NCBI RefSeq assembly: GCF_009687885.1
Contig: NZ_BLAF01000069.1
Span: forward strand, 1-64,000
Length of the DNA: 64,000 nt
Source: Acrocarpospora pleiomorpha
Lineage (GTDB): Bacteria; Actinomycetota; Actinomycetes; Streptosporangiales; Streptosporangiaceae
Reading direction: 5' to 3'
Shown piece by piece: positions 41,676 to 49,542 of this stretch. Numbering within the stretch: position 1 is the first letter of the stretch; each line of letters starts with the position of its first letter. Under the pieces are notes generated by a model. It saw only the letters and a program-made list of their open reading frames with translations, did not search any database and had not been told where the DNA came from. The translations under genes and the position numbers were made by a program.

Positions 41676-41917
41676 GCTACCGCGCCGAACTTCACCCCTT
41701 CGCCCTGGGCCAAATGAATGGACTCCCGTTCGAGGCCGTCCACGCCTTGGCCGCCAGAACAGCCGAACTGATCGACGCGCCCTGGGACGCGGTCCCGGTC
41801 TACCCCGACGACCCCTCGTTCCGCCGGACCTCTTTCGGCGACTTCGGGGTCATGGCCTTCCGCGTGGACGAGGACGCCGAGCTCATCACGATCTATAGCG
41901 TGGTCTGGGCAGGGTGA
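41672..41917 (+). CDS. RelE/ParE-like toxin
   Basis: This 81-residue protein has the ParE/RelE fold pattern: an N-terminal beta-strand (YRAELHPFALGQM), two helices (FEAVHALAARTAELIDAPW), then PSFRRTSFGDFGVMAFRVDEDAELITIYSVVW. The final strands match the RelE core. Whether it cleaves mRNA (RelE) or poisons gyrase (ParE) cannot be told. It is coupled to the gene before it. Confidence 0.7.
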   Translation: MSYRAELHPFALGQMNGLPFEAVHALAARTAELIDAPWDAVPVYPDDPSFRRTSFGDFGVMAFRVDEDAELITIYSVVWAG

Positions 41918-41951
41918 GGCCACCGGTACGCTGACCAGCAAAGAAGCTCCG

Positions 41952-42090
41952 CTACGCGCGGATCCAGTTACCGCATCCTTCGCTCTTGAAGCCCCCACCG
42001 CTGTAGATCCTCACCCGGGCTTCACGGGGAGCGTTCGTGATGAAGTCGTTCGCATTGATCGCGCGATCCTGGGCTCGAATCTCTGGTGCC
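41952..42090 (-). pseudogene. C-terminal fragment of a secreted/lipoprotein family
   Basis: The minus frame ends RAPEIRAQDRAINANDFITN, APREARVRIYSGGGFKSEGCGNWIRA-stop. The GGGFKSxGCGxW ending is typical of small actinobacterial cell-surface proteins. The N-terminal part in the same frame is not convincing. Confidence 0.4.
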
Positions 42091-42135
42091 CGCCCAGATG
42101 ACAGACGACCCGGGCAGGTGATGAACCGATACGGG

Positions 42136-42726
42136 TCAGGATGGGGGCGAGGAAGTCTGGAAGGGAGCCAGCAGGACCGGTCTGAGCTGCCGGAGAAACT
42201 CGATCGCATCCGCCCTGCGATCCCTGCCAGGCGCCTCTTTGTAGATCTCGATGGTGAGCAGACGCGTGCCAAGGAAAGTCTGCGCGAATATGCCAATGAC
42301 CTGGTCGTCGTGACTGTCTCTGATGGAGCCGCTGACGCCTTTGCCGATATCAGCGGGAATGGACGGCAACCCCTCCTTGAGACGACTGCTCACCTGCTGC
42401 TCCGCCGTATTTGTCACCGGTTCCTGAAGGTCGACGGCTAACAGCAGGTCGCCTTCGCTGACGTCATCGAGCTTCTCGTGGACCTCGCACTCCGGGAATG
42501 GCTGACCGTGGACCAGTTGCCCATCAAAACGTAGATTCTCTACACCGGTAGAGAGCCGCACGGCCTGCTCTGCCAGCAATTCGCACCCCGCGCCCCTGAC
42601 GACAACGTCCCCCAAAGGCCGGTTGTCCGCCTGCTGGGTGCATGCGGCCACCAGCATCACCACAAGCCCGAATGCCCATCCGCGTCTATGGACGCTCGTA
42701 GTATTTCTCGACGTCCTTGGACCCAC
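42136..42726 (-). CDS. Lipoprotein of unknown function
   Basis: This 196-residue protein has a signal peptide and lipobox (LVVMLVAAC, Cys about residue 29). GTG 42693 would give a shorter and more usual signal. The mature part is mixed alpha/beta with two cysteines (AGCELLAEQ, FPECEVHE), as in paired disulfide lipoproteins. No family is recognised. Confidence 0.65.
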   Translation of the reverse strand: MGPRTSRNTTSVHRRGWAFGLVVMLVAACTQQADNRPLGDVVVRGAGCELLAEQAVRLSTGVENLRFDGQLVHGQPFPECEVHEKLDDVSEGDLLLAVDLQEPVTNTAEQQVSSRLKEGLPSIPADIGKGVSGSIRDSHDDQVIGIFAQTFLGTRLLTIEIYKEAPGRDRRADAIEFLRQLRPVLLAPFQTSSPPS

Positions 42727-42739
42727 CGGCTATGACCCC

Positions 42740-43045
42740 CTCAAGGTCGAATACGGTGTCCACCTTGCCCTTGAGCTTGGCGGCTTGGCGGTGCCTGGGG
42801 GTCGGGTCGTACCGCGCTGCACGGGTGGAGCAGGATCGAGGTCGCGCTGATCGTGAACGAGGGTGGTGGCGGCACCCAGGCTCCCCACGTGCCCAGCCAA
42901 CCAGTACGGGTTCCAGCTCGCGTCCCCAGTCGGTCATTCATAGATCCAGCAGACGGCTGGGCTCGTCAGCCTGTGCCGACGGATCACGCCGTGGTCGGAC
43001 AGCTTGCGCAGTCGGTCGGTGAGCAGGTTCGAGCTGGAGGCTAAC
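42740..43045 (-). pseudogene. HxlR-type winged-helix regulator, frameshifted
   Basis: The minus strand encodes SSNLLTDRLRKLSDHGVIRR, TSPAVCWIYELTDWGRELEPVLV, then in another frame GTWGAWVPPPPSFTISATSILL. These are the winged helix and the linker of HxlR regulators. The start of the helix-turn-helix is absent and at least one frameshift is present. Confidence 0.65.
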
Positions 43046-43084
43046 CGCCAACAGGTTCCGTCGGCGTGCGTTTAGCAACCTGCG

Positions 43085-43107
43085 TTGACTAATCGAGAAT
43101 TAGTCAA
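43085..43107. promoter_or_regulatory. Operator-like inverted repeat
   Basis: TTGACTAAT and ATTAGTCAA are exact inverted copies around five bases. It lies 40 bases upstream of the HxlR relic and before the serine hydrolase gene. It is probably the old HxlR operator. Confidence 0.55.
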
Positions 43108-43262
43108 CTAGGGTTGCTTATGGCTGTCCGGGTGGGACGAGGCATGAAGTCTGTCGTCTCTTGGTCTGCGCTGCTATGCGCATGGGCGGCCGCATCTCAT
43201 TCCGCTTGCGAGGTCGTGCCGTCATGCGCGGATTCGGCCCAACCCGAACGAAGGACAGCTTT

Positions 43263-44399
43263 GTGCGTACAAGAATGGCCTTACTCATCGTCGGGGCGAT
43301 GGTGGCGGGGAACGCCGCGGTGAGCCCGGCGGTTGCGGCGGACCGGGGCAAGGTTCAGAGGGTGCTGGGCAAGGCCGTGACGGAAGGTGATGTTCCCGGC
43401 ATACTCGCCGAGATTCGCGATCACCATCGGCGGTGGTTCGGGTCGGCGGGCGTGGCTGACACCGCGATCGGCAGCAAGCGTAGGGCGTCGCATCGGTTTC
43501 GCATCGGCAGCGCTACCAAGGCGTTTGTGGCCACCGTGATGCTGCAACTGGTAGCCGAACGCAAGGTGGGTCTGGACGACACCGTGGAGAAGTGGCTGCC
43601 TGGTCTGGTCCACGGCAACGGGCACGATGGCGCTGCCGTCACCATTCGGCAGTTGCTCAACCACACCAGTGGGATCTTCGACTATCTCCGGGACCAGGGG
43701 GCGGTCAACCAGTACCCGAACCCGAGTCCCCAGCAGCTCGTACAGATCGCTATGACCCATCCAGCCTCCTTCCAGCCGGGCGCGAGCTGGGAGTACTCCC
43801 AGACCAATTACGCCCTGGTCGGCCTGATCATCGAGCGGGCCAGCGGCGGCGCGCTGGCCGATGAGATTGCCCGGCGGATCGCCAGGCCGCTCGGTCTGGC
43901 CGGGACCTACCTGCCGGGGGGCGCCGATACGAAGATCCTTGGACCCCACTCGCGGCACTACACCAGGCTCTACCAGACCGGCCCGGACGCGCCGACTTAC
44001 GACGTGACCGAGCTGAACACCTCGCCGTTCTGGGCGGCGGGCGGCATGATCTCCACAGCCGGGGACCTCAACCGCTTCTTCGGCGCGCTCCTAGGCGGCC
44101 GCCTTCTCCCGCCCGCACAGCAACGCGAGATGTTCACCATGGTCCCCACCAAGGACTGGCTCCCCGACACCACGTACGGCCTCGGCGTCTCCACGGTGAA
44201 ATTGCCGTGCGGCACGACGGTCTGGGGCATGGGGGGAGCCATCTACGGCTCATGGTCGTACGCCTACGGCAGCCGCGACGGCAAGCACCTGGTCGCGACC
44301 AACGTCAACGGCGACTGGGCCAGCGGCCGATGGAAGGACCCGATCGGCATCTTCAACGACGTCCTCCAAGCGGAATTCTGCTCAGATGATCACCGCTGA
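43263..44399 (+). CDS. Secreted serine hydrolase, beta-lactamase/DD-peptidase fold
   Basis: This 378-residue exported class C beta-lactamase-fold enzyme has SATK for S-x-x-K, YSQTNYA for Y-x-N, and GMGGAIYG where HGG is usual, so the third motif has methionine in place of histidine. GTG 43263, with GAAGGA about seven bases upstream, gives a signal peptide (VRTRMALLIVGAMVAGNAAVSPAVAA). It is likely a D-alanyl-D-alanine carboxypeptidase or esterase; a true beta-lactamase is less likely. It may have been the target of the adjacent HxlR-type regulator. Confidence 0.88.
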   Translation: MRTRMALLIVGAMVAGNAAVSPAVAADRGKVQRVLGKAVTEGDVPGILAEIRDHHRRWFGSAGVADTAIGSKRRASHRFRIGSATKAFVATVMLQLVAERKVGLDDTVEKWLPGLVHGNGHDGAAVTIRQLLNHTSGIFDYLRDQGAVNQYPNPSPQQLVQIAMTHPASFQPGASWEYSQTNYALVGLIIERASGGALADEIARRIARPLGLAGTYLPGGADTKILGPHSRHYTRLYQTGPDAPTYDVTELNTSPFWAAGGMISTAGDLNRFFGALLGGRLLPPAQQREMFTMVPTKDWLPDTTYGLGVSTVKLPCGTTVWGMGGAIYGSWSYAYGSRDGKHLVATNVNGDWASGRWKDPIGIFNDVLQAEFCSDDHR

Positions 44400-44421
44400 G
44401 CGCCGCCACGGCCTCTGGCCA

Positions 44422-45573
44422 TCACAGGGGGATGCGGACGGTTTCCGCCCAGGAGGGTGGCTCAGGAGGATCGGAGCCGATCAGCGCTGCGATGAGGCGG
44501 CAGGAGGCGGGCTCATCGGGCCAGGGGGTGTGGCCGTCGGTGAGGACGATCACCACGTTAGGGCGGTCGGAGAGGGCGGCGGTGATGCCGACGCGCATGT
44601 CGGTGCCGCCGCCGCCCGCGAGCGTGACCTGCTCGACCGCGGTCACCCGGGAGACGGCGTGCACGTCGGCGTCGCAGGCCAGCACCGAGACCCGGTTCCC
44701 CCGTACGCCGACCTCGCGCAGCACGCCGGTCACCTCGGCCAGGGCCGACGCCAGCTCGGGTTCGCCCATCGAACCCGAGGTGTCGACCACGATCGCCACC
44801 CGGGGCAGCGGGCGGCGCAGGCTGGGCAGGACGACGCCGCGGAGTGCCTGCGCGCGGCGGGACGGGCGCCGGTAGGTGTAGTCGATCGCGCCCCCGGCCC
44901 AGGCCACCGCCTCGCGTACGGCTCCGGCCAGCATCCGCCGCCAGTCCACGGTGGGTTCGAGCACCTGCTCGGCCCAGCGTTGCCAGCCTTCCGGCAGCAC
45001 GCCACGTCCCCGCAGATGGGCACGCATGGCTTCGGCGGTGTGGCGGCGAAGGGCCTCCGCCTCGACCGGGCCGATCCTGGCGGGGCCGTCGGCGGCGTCC
45101 CAGGGCGAGGGGTGCCCGTGGGCGCCGGAACCGCAGTCGAGGGTGTGCGACTGCGGCGGCAGCTGGGGGACGTACTCCTCGAACAGCCGCCCCGGGGGGA
45201 GGCCGAACATGCGGGGCTCCAGCCGGGTGGACGGCAGGGGTAGGCGGTCGGCGATGAGGTCGTCGTTGATCTCGCAGTCCTGGGCGATGTTGACCCGGAG
45301 CCGGTCCCGCTGGTCGGCGGCGGGCAGGCGGTCGGCGCGGGCGTGGTGGTCGCGCAGCAGGTGGGCGACCTCGTGGATCCAGACGGCGGCGAGTTCGGGG
45401 ACGGGGGTGGCGGCCACGAACTCGGGCGAGACGTAGCAGCGCCAGTGGGGGTCCACGCCCATCGTGGGGATGGCGGAGCTGGGGACGATCGACAGCGCGT
45501 ACAGGGCGGTGGCGAAGTAGGGCCGGTCGGTCGCCGCGCGGTAGCGGGCGGCGAGGAGTTTGACCCGGTCCAT
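44422..45573 (-). CDS. vWA-domain protein with an HExxH metal site
   Basis: This 383-residue protein has an N-terminal putative metallopeptidase domain with HEVAH (67-71) in VWIHEVAHLLRDHH, and a C-terminal von Willebrand A domain with the MIDAS DTSGSMG (265-271), then GGGGTDMRVG and VIVLTDGHTPW. This is the DUF2201 architecture that accompanies MoxR ATPases. It is last in a five-gene operon, two bases after the MoxR gene. MoxR probably remodels this protein or its client. Confidence 0.9.
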   Translation of the reverse strand: MDRVKLLAARYRAATDRPYFATALYALSIVPSSAIPTMGVDPHWRCYVSPEFVAATPVPELAAVWIHEVAHLLRDHHARADRLPAADQRDRLRVNIAQDCEINDDLIADRLPLPSTRLEPRMFGLPPGRLFEEYVPQLPPQSHTLDCGSGAHGHPSPWDAADGPARIGPVEAEALRRHTAEAMRAHLRGRGVLPEGWQRWAEQVLEPTVDWRRMLAGAVREAVAWAGGAIDYTYRRPSRRAQALRGVVLPSLRRPLPRVAIVVDTSGSMGEPELASALAEVTGVLREVGVRGNRVSVLACDADVHAVSRVTAVEQVTLAGGGGTDMRVGITAALSDRPNVVIVLTDGHTPWPDEPASCRLIAALIGSDPPEPPSWAETVRIPL

Positions 45574-45575
45574 GG

Positions 45576-46751
45576 TCAGAGCGCGCCGGACAGCTGGAGC
45601 AGGTCCAGGAAGGCGTCGATGCCGGCGGGCACGGGCCAGTCGAGGTTCCGCATCGCCGCCAGGTCCATGGCGGCGCGGGCGGCCACGTCGGGCACGCCCG
45701 CCGCCACGGCCTTGGCCAGCACCGCCCACCCGGCCTCCCAGCGCCGCTGCGTCAGCTCGCCCTGGACGGCGGCCACGATGGCGGTGAGGAAGGCGAGCTG
45801 CCGATCGCCGCGTTCTGGCAGCGCGAAGGCGTCCGGGTCGGCGAGCACGTGGTCGGGGTCGGGCAGGTCGAGTTCCTCCAGGTAGGACATCATCTCGATG
45901 CCCGCGCCGTCGCCGACCGCGCCGACCACCGCCGACGCCAGCGCTTCACGCTCGACTCCGGCCGCGTACCCGGTCGCGAGCAGCCTCAACGCCATCTCCC
46001 ACGTACGCGGCGACGGCCAGGCCCCGCCCCGGCCCTCCGCGTCGGCGGGCAGATGGTGCACCAGGCCGGGCCGCGCGGTCAGGAACCCGGACACCGCGCC
46101 ACGGGCCCGCGCGACCGCGCTGGAGATCTTCGCGGGGTCCACGTACGGGATGGACACCGTCGGCCAGGTGCCCGCCATGCCGCGGGCGACCGTCCGGGGG
46201 TCGTGCGTCCAGCGCAGGTGGACGAACCGGTTGGCCAGCGGCGGGCTGAGATGCCAGCCGTCGGCGGCGCTGGACGGAGGGTTGGCGGCGGCCACGATCC
46301 GCACCGGCTCCGGCAGGGTCAGGCTGCCGACCCGGCGCTCCAGCACGACGCGCAGCAGGGCGGCCTGGACGGCGGGCGGCGCGGACGACAGCTCGTCGAA
46401 GAAGACCAGGCCCTTCCCGGCCCGGTGCACCCGGACCGCCCAGTCGGGCGGCGCCATCGGCACGCCCGTCGCGGCGGGGTCGTCGCCGACGATCGGCAGG
46501 CCGGCGAAGTCGGACGGCTCGTGCACGCTGGCGATGACCGTCTCCAACGGCAGGTCCAGTCCCGCCGCCAGCTGTTCCATGCCCGCCGACTTGCCGATGC
46601 CCGGCTCGCCCCACAGCAGCACCGGCAGGTTCGCCGAGACGGCCAGGGCCAGCGCCTCCAGCTGCGCGCTGGGCGCATGTTCGGTACGGAAGGCGCGCAG
46701 CCGCCGGTTGAGCTCGTCGGCCGCCGCCAGCCGGGTGGCGATGTCGTTCAC
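45576..46751 (-). CDS. MoxR-family AAA+ ATPase
   Basis: This 391-residue ATPase has Walker A GEPGIGKS (48-55), Walker B LVFFDE (115-120), a sensor region RIVAAANPPSSAADGWHLSPPLANRFVHL with the arginine finger position, and a lid domain. MoxR proteins act as chaperones for vWA partners, and the adjacent vWA gene fits that rule. Its GTG start overlaps the ankyrin gene stop (GTGA). Confidence 0.92.
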   Translation of the reverse strand: MNDIATRLAAADELNRRLRAFRTEHAPSAQLEALALAVSANLPVLLWGEPGIGKSAGMEQLAAGLDLPLETVIASVHEPSDFAGLPIVGDDPAATGVPMAPPDWAVRVHRAGKGLVFFDELSSAPPAVQAALLRVVLERRVGSLTLPEPVRIVAAANPPSSAADGWHLSPPLANRFVHLRWTHDPRTVARGMAGTWPTVSIPYVDPAKISSAVARARGAVSGFLTARPGLVHHLPADAEGRGGAWPSPRTWEMALRLLATGYAAGVEREALASAVVGAVGDGAGIEMMSYLEELDLPDPDHVLADPDAFALPERGDRQLAFLTAIVAAVQGELTQRRWEAGWAVLAKAVAAGVPDVAARAAMDLAAMRNLDWPVPAGIDAFLDLLQLSGAL

Positions 46752-48409
46752 CAGTCCTCATCCTCGCTGTAGCCGAGGCCGACGTCCGGATGCTCGCGGT
46801 CGAGTTCCGCCAGCAGGAAGTCCAGGTCGGCGCGTTTACGGCGGCGGATCAGGTCCGCCAGCGACCAGCCGTCGTAGTCGACCACGTCGATCCGCGCCCC
46901 GGCGGCGCGCAGGTCCCGTACCAGCGCCGCCGACCCGCCGTCGCCGACGGCGACGTGCAGCGGCGTACGTTTGTGGTGGTCCTGGGCCTCGACGTCCAAT
47001 CCCGCCGCCAGCAGCCGGGGCAGCAGCCGCTCGTGGTCGAGCAGGTGGAGCATGTGCAGCAGGGTGCGCTGCCTGCCGTCCCGTACGCGGGGGTCCACCC
47101 CGGAGTCGAGGAGCCGGAGTACACCAGGGGTGTCGCCGTGCTGAACCCGCAGGAAGAGCTCCCGCCGCTGGAAACGCAGCGCCTTCGGCAGCCGCCCGAT
47201 CCCGGACGTCCACGTCTGCCGCACGGCGAAGCATCCCGCCACGGCCCCGCCCAGCGCCCGCATGGCACGCTCGCGTCGTTGCTCCTCCTCGCTGTGCGGG
47301 AGCAGGAGCGTCCCGTCGCCGGAGCGCACCTCGTGCCATTCGCCCCCGCACCGGACGCGGACGGGGGACAGCGGCTCGGGGTGGGGCCGCCCGCCGTCGA
47401 CGTCGGGCCGCTCGGGGAAGAGGGCCTCCCGGATCAGCGGATGCAGGCCCTCGGGGGCCAGCCGCCCGGCGCGCAACAGGTCGAGGTCGGGCAGGCGGCG
47501 CCAGTACGCCTCCGGCAGTTCGGCGGACTCCTTCTTGTCCCGGTTGGCGAACACCCGGACCCGCAGGCTGCCCGCCTTGGGTTCGAGCAGCATCGTGTAC
47601 GGGTGGCACAGAATACGGAATCGGTCACCGGCGCCCTGCTCGGCCAGCAGCCGGACCTCCGGTTCGAGCCGGGTCAAGGCCAGCGGGAGCAGAGCCAGGG
47701 CTCCGAGCGGATCACCCGCCGAGGAGCCCCAGGCACGGGACGGCGGGACGATCTCCACATTCAGACCGGCCGCCGCGAGGGCCGCCTCGAAGTCGCCTCG
47801 ATCCTGTAGCGAGGTCACCCACTCGGTGTGGGCGGCCGGATCCTCGCGACCGGCCGTCGGCGGACCGGCCGTCGCGCGCGGCCTGCCGTCGGCCTCGAAG
47901 AACGGCGCGCGATCTCCGCCCCCGCAGCGTTCCCGCAGGTCAGCCGTGCGCCGTAGGTCCCACAGGTGCCGTGCCGCCGACCAGTCGGCATGGGTCGGCC
48001 AGAACGACTCCTCCTCCTCGGAAGGGGCCGGGCCGAACCGCAGGACAAGCCGCTGTGGCCCTTCGATCATCCGGGGCGTGGTCACGCGGAGGATCGCCGA
48101 ACGCCCATATCGGGCGAGGATCACCTGGTGACCGACACCGATCGTGGTGCGCCCGCTTCCTGTCCGGGGCAGATGCCAGCGCAACAGGTCCGGCGCGAAA
48201 TGGCGGAGGTCCTCCGCGAGCGTGGCTGCGGTCGACCGGCCATAGGCGTTCTCGACCTCGGCCAAGTCGAAGGCGACATCCACGTTGGCGGCCGAGCAGG
48301 CGCCTCGCCAATCCCCGGCAAGACGTCGCTCGGTGGCCTGCTCGATCATCCATGGGGGAACCGCGTAGCGGCGGACCCGTTGCCAGAGCGCCGCCTCGTT
48401 GATGGTCAT
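46748..48409 (-). CDS. Ankyrin-repeat protein of a MoxR operon
   Basis: This is a 553-residue protein. The first 430 or so residues have no recognised domain (MTINEAALWQRVRRYAVPPW, IEQATERRLAGDWRGACSAA; many Trp/Arg). The end carries three to four ankyrin repeats (FLRVQHGDTPGVLRLLDSGVDPRVRD, RTLLHMLHLLDHERLLPRLLAAGLDVEAQD, RTPLHVAVGDGGSAALVRDLRAAGARID). ATG 48409 overlaps the LRR gene stop (ATGA). The large open frame continuing to 49369 is only a shadow. It is probably a scaffold or recognition subunit. Confidence 0.82.
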   Translation of the reverse strand: MTINEAALWQRVRRYAVPPWMIEQATERRLAGDWRGACSAANVDVAFDLAEVENAYGRSTAATLAEDLRHFAPDLLRWHLPRTGSGRTTIGVGHQVILARYGRSAILRVTTPRMIEGPQRLVLRFGPAPSEEEESFWPTHADWSAARHLWDLRRTADLRERCGGGDRAPFFEADGRPRATAGPPTAGREDPAAHTEWVTSLQDRGDFEAALAAAGLNVEIVPPSRAWGSSAGDPLGALALLPLALTRLEPEVRLLAEQGAGDRFRILCHPYTMLLEPKAGSLRVRVFANRDKKESAELPEAYWRRLPDLDLLRAGRLAPEGLHPLIREALFPERPDVDGGRPHPEPLSPVRVRCGGEWHEVRSGDGTLLLPHSEEEQRRERAMRALGGAVAGCFAVRQTWTSGIGRLPKALRFQRRELFLRVQHGDTPGVLRLLDSGVDPRVRDGRQRTLLHMLHLLDHERLLPRLLAAGLDVEAQDHHKRTPLHVAVGDGGSAALVRDLRAAGARIDVVDYDGWSLADLIRRRKRADLDFLLAELDREHPDVGLGYSEDEDW

Positions 48410-49542
48410 CGGTAGAGGCTTCCGATCGCCAGCAGGTCGGGGTGGCCGGGGGTGGCGGGGCGCAGGCGGGCGGGGAAGGAGCGTTTGACCTTGCGGGGGA
48501 CGCCGGGGCCGAGACCGACGTACTCCAGCGGGGTGTCGGCGGGCAGGGCGGCCAGGAGGGATTTCGCGCCCCGGCCGGTGAGGCCGGTGTGGCGGAGTTC
48601 CAGGCGGCGGAGGGGGCTGCCGGGGAGGGCGGCGGCGAGGGTGGTCGCGCCGCGGTCGCCGGTGGTGTTGGAGGGGGCGCCGAGGCTGCGTTCCGAGGGC
48701 GGGCGTCCCAGGTCGAGGGACTCGATGCCGGTCAGGGCGTCGGCCAGGGACTGGGCGCCGCGGGGGCCGATGCCGTTGCCGCCCAGGCCCAGCCGTACCG
48801 GGCGGGAAGGGCCGGTGGCGGCGGCCAGGGTGGCGGTGCCGTCGTCGCCCAGGTGGTTGGCGGGGAGGTAGAGCTCGCGGATGCCCGCGTCGCGGAGCAG
48901 GGCGGCCAGGAGGGGGGCCGCGTCGGGGGCGAGGCCGTTTCCGCCGAGGAAGAGGCGTTCGAGGGGGATAGGGCGGCTGGTCAGGGCGGTGAGTAGCAGG
49001 CGCAGGGATTCGATGGTCAGGCCGGTGTTGACCAGGTCGAGGGTGCGGAGGGCGGTGTTGCGGGTGAGCATCGCGGCCAGGGCGCGTACGCCGTCCTCGC
49101 CGACCGGGTTCCGTTTGAGCCACAGGGCCTGGACGGTGTCGTCGCCGGTGAGGCGGTCGGCCAGAGCCCGCGCGCCGTCGGGGCCGATGCGGTTGCAGCC
49201 CAGGTACAGGGTGCGGAGGCGGTGGCCGGGGGAGAGCACGTCCGCGATCGCCCGGGCGCCCGCGTCGCCGATGGCGTTGGTGCCCAGCAGCAGGTGGGAC
49301 GCGTGCGGGGACGTGGTCGCCACGGGCAGCAGCCGGGTGACGCCGGCCGCGCCGAGGCCCTGCTTGCACAGGTCGACGCGGCCGTCGGGGCGGAGCGCGC
49401 CGAGCGGGAACAGCTCGTCGGCCTCGACGGGGGCCGGGTCGGCCAGCCGGGCCAGCATCGGTTCCAGGCCCGCCGGGTCGGCCGGCGGGATGCCGGGATG
49501 CTCGATCGCCGGGCAGCGTACGGGCGTCGGGTTCACGTTCAC
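48406..49542 (-). CDS. Leucine-rich-repeat protein (RNase-inhibitor type)
   Basis: This 378-residue protein starts at GTG 49542, overlapping the SDR stop by GTGA. It has about ten LRRs of the eukaryotic-like RI type: LLLGTNAIGDAGARAIADVL, LYLGCNRIGPDGARALADRL, LWLKRNPVGEDGVRALAAML, LFLGGNGLAPDAAPLLAALL, LRHTGLTGRGAKSLLAAL. No signal peptide is present, so it is cytosolic. The repeats suggest a recognition role in this operon. An N-terminal segment of about 70 residues without LRRs precedes them. Confidence 0.88.
   Translation of the reverse strand: MNVNPTPVRCPAIEHPGIPPADPAGLEPMLARLADPAPVEADELFPLGALRPDGRVDLCKQGLGAAGVTRLLPVATTSPHASHLLLGTNAIGDAGARAIADVLSPGHRLRTLYLGCNRIGPDGARALADRLTGDDTVQALWLKRNPVGEDGVRALAAMLTRNTALRTLDLVNTGLTIESLRLLLTALTSRPIPLERLFLGGNGLAPDAAPLLAALLRDAGIRELYLPANHLGDDGTATLAAATGPSRPVRLGLGGNGIGPRGAQSLADALTGIESLDLGRPPSERSLGAPSNTTGDRGATTLAAALPGSPLRRLELRHTGLTGRGAKSLLAALPADTPLEYVGLGPGVPRKVKRSFPARLRPATPGHPDLLAIGSLYR

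Noticed and set aside
45898..48402. 834-codon plus-strand open frame
   Set aside because: It is a low-complexity Arg/Pro/Ser composition antisense to the MoxR and ankyrin genes, without a family or ribosome site.
46748..49369. Ankyrin protein extended to 873 residues
   Set aside because: The added part is antisense-free but lies over the LRR gene in another frame with Arg/Pro-rich composition. ATG 48409 has an ATGA overlap with the LRR stop.
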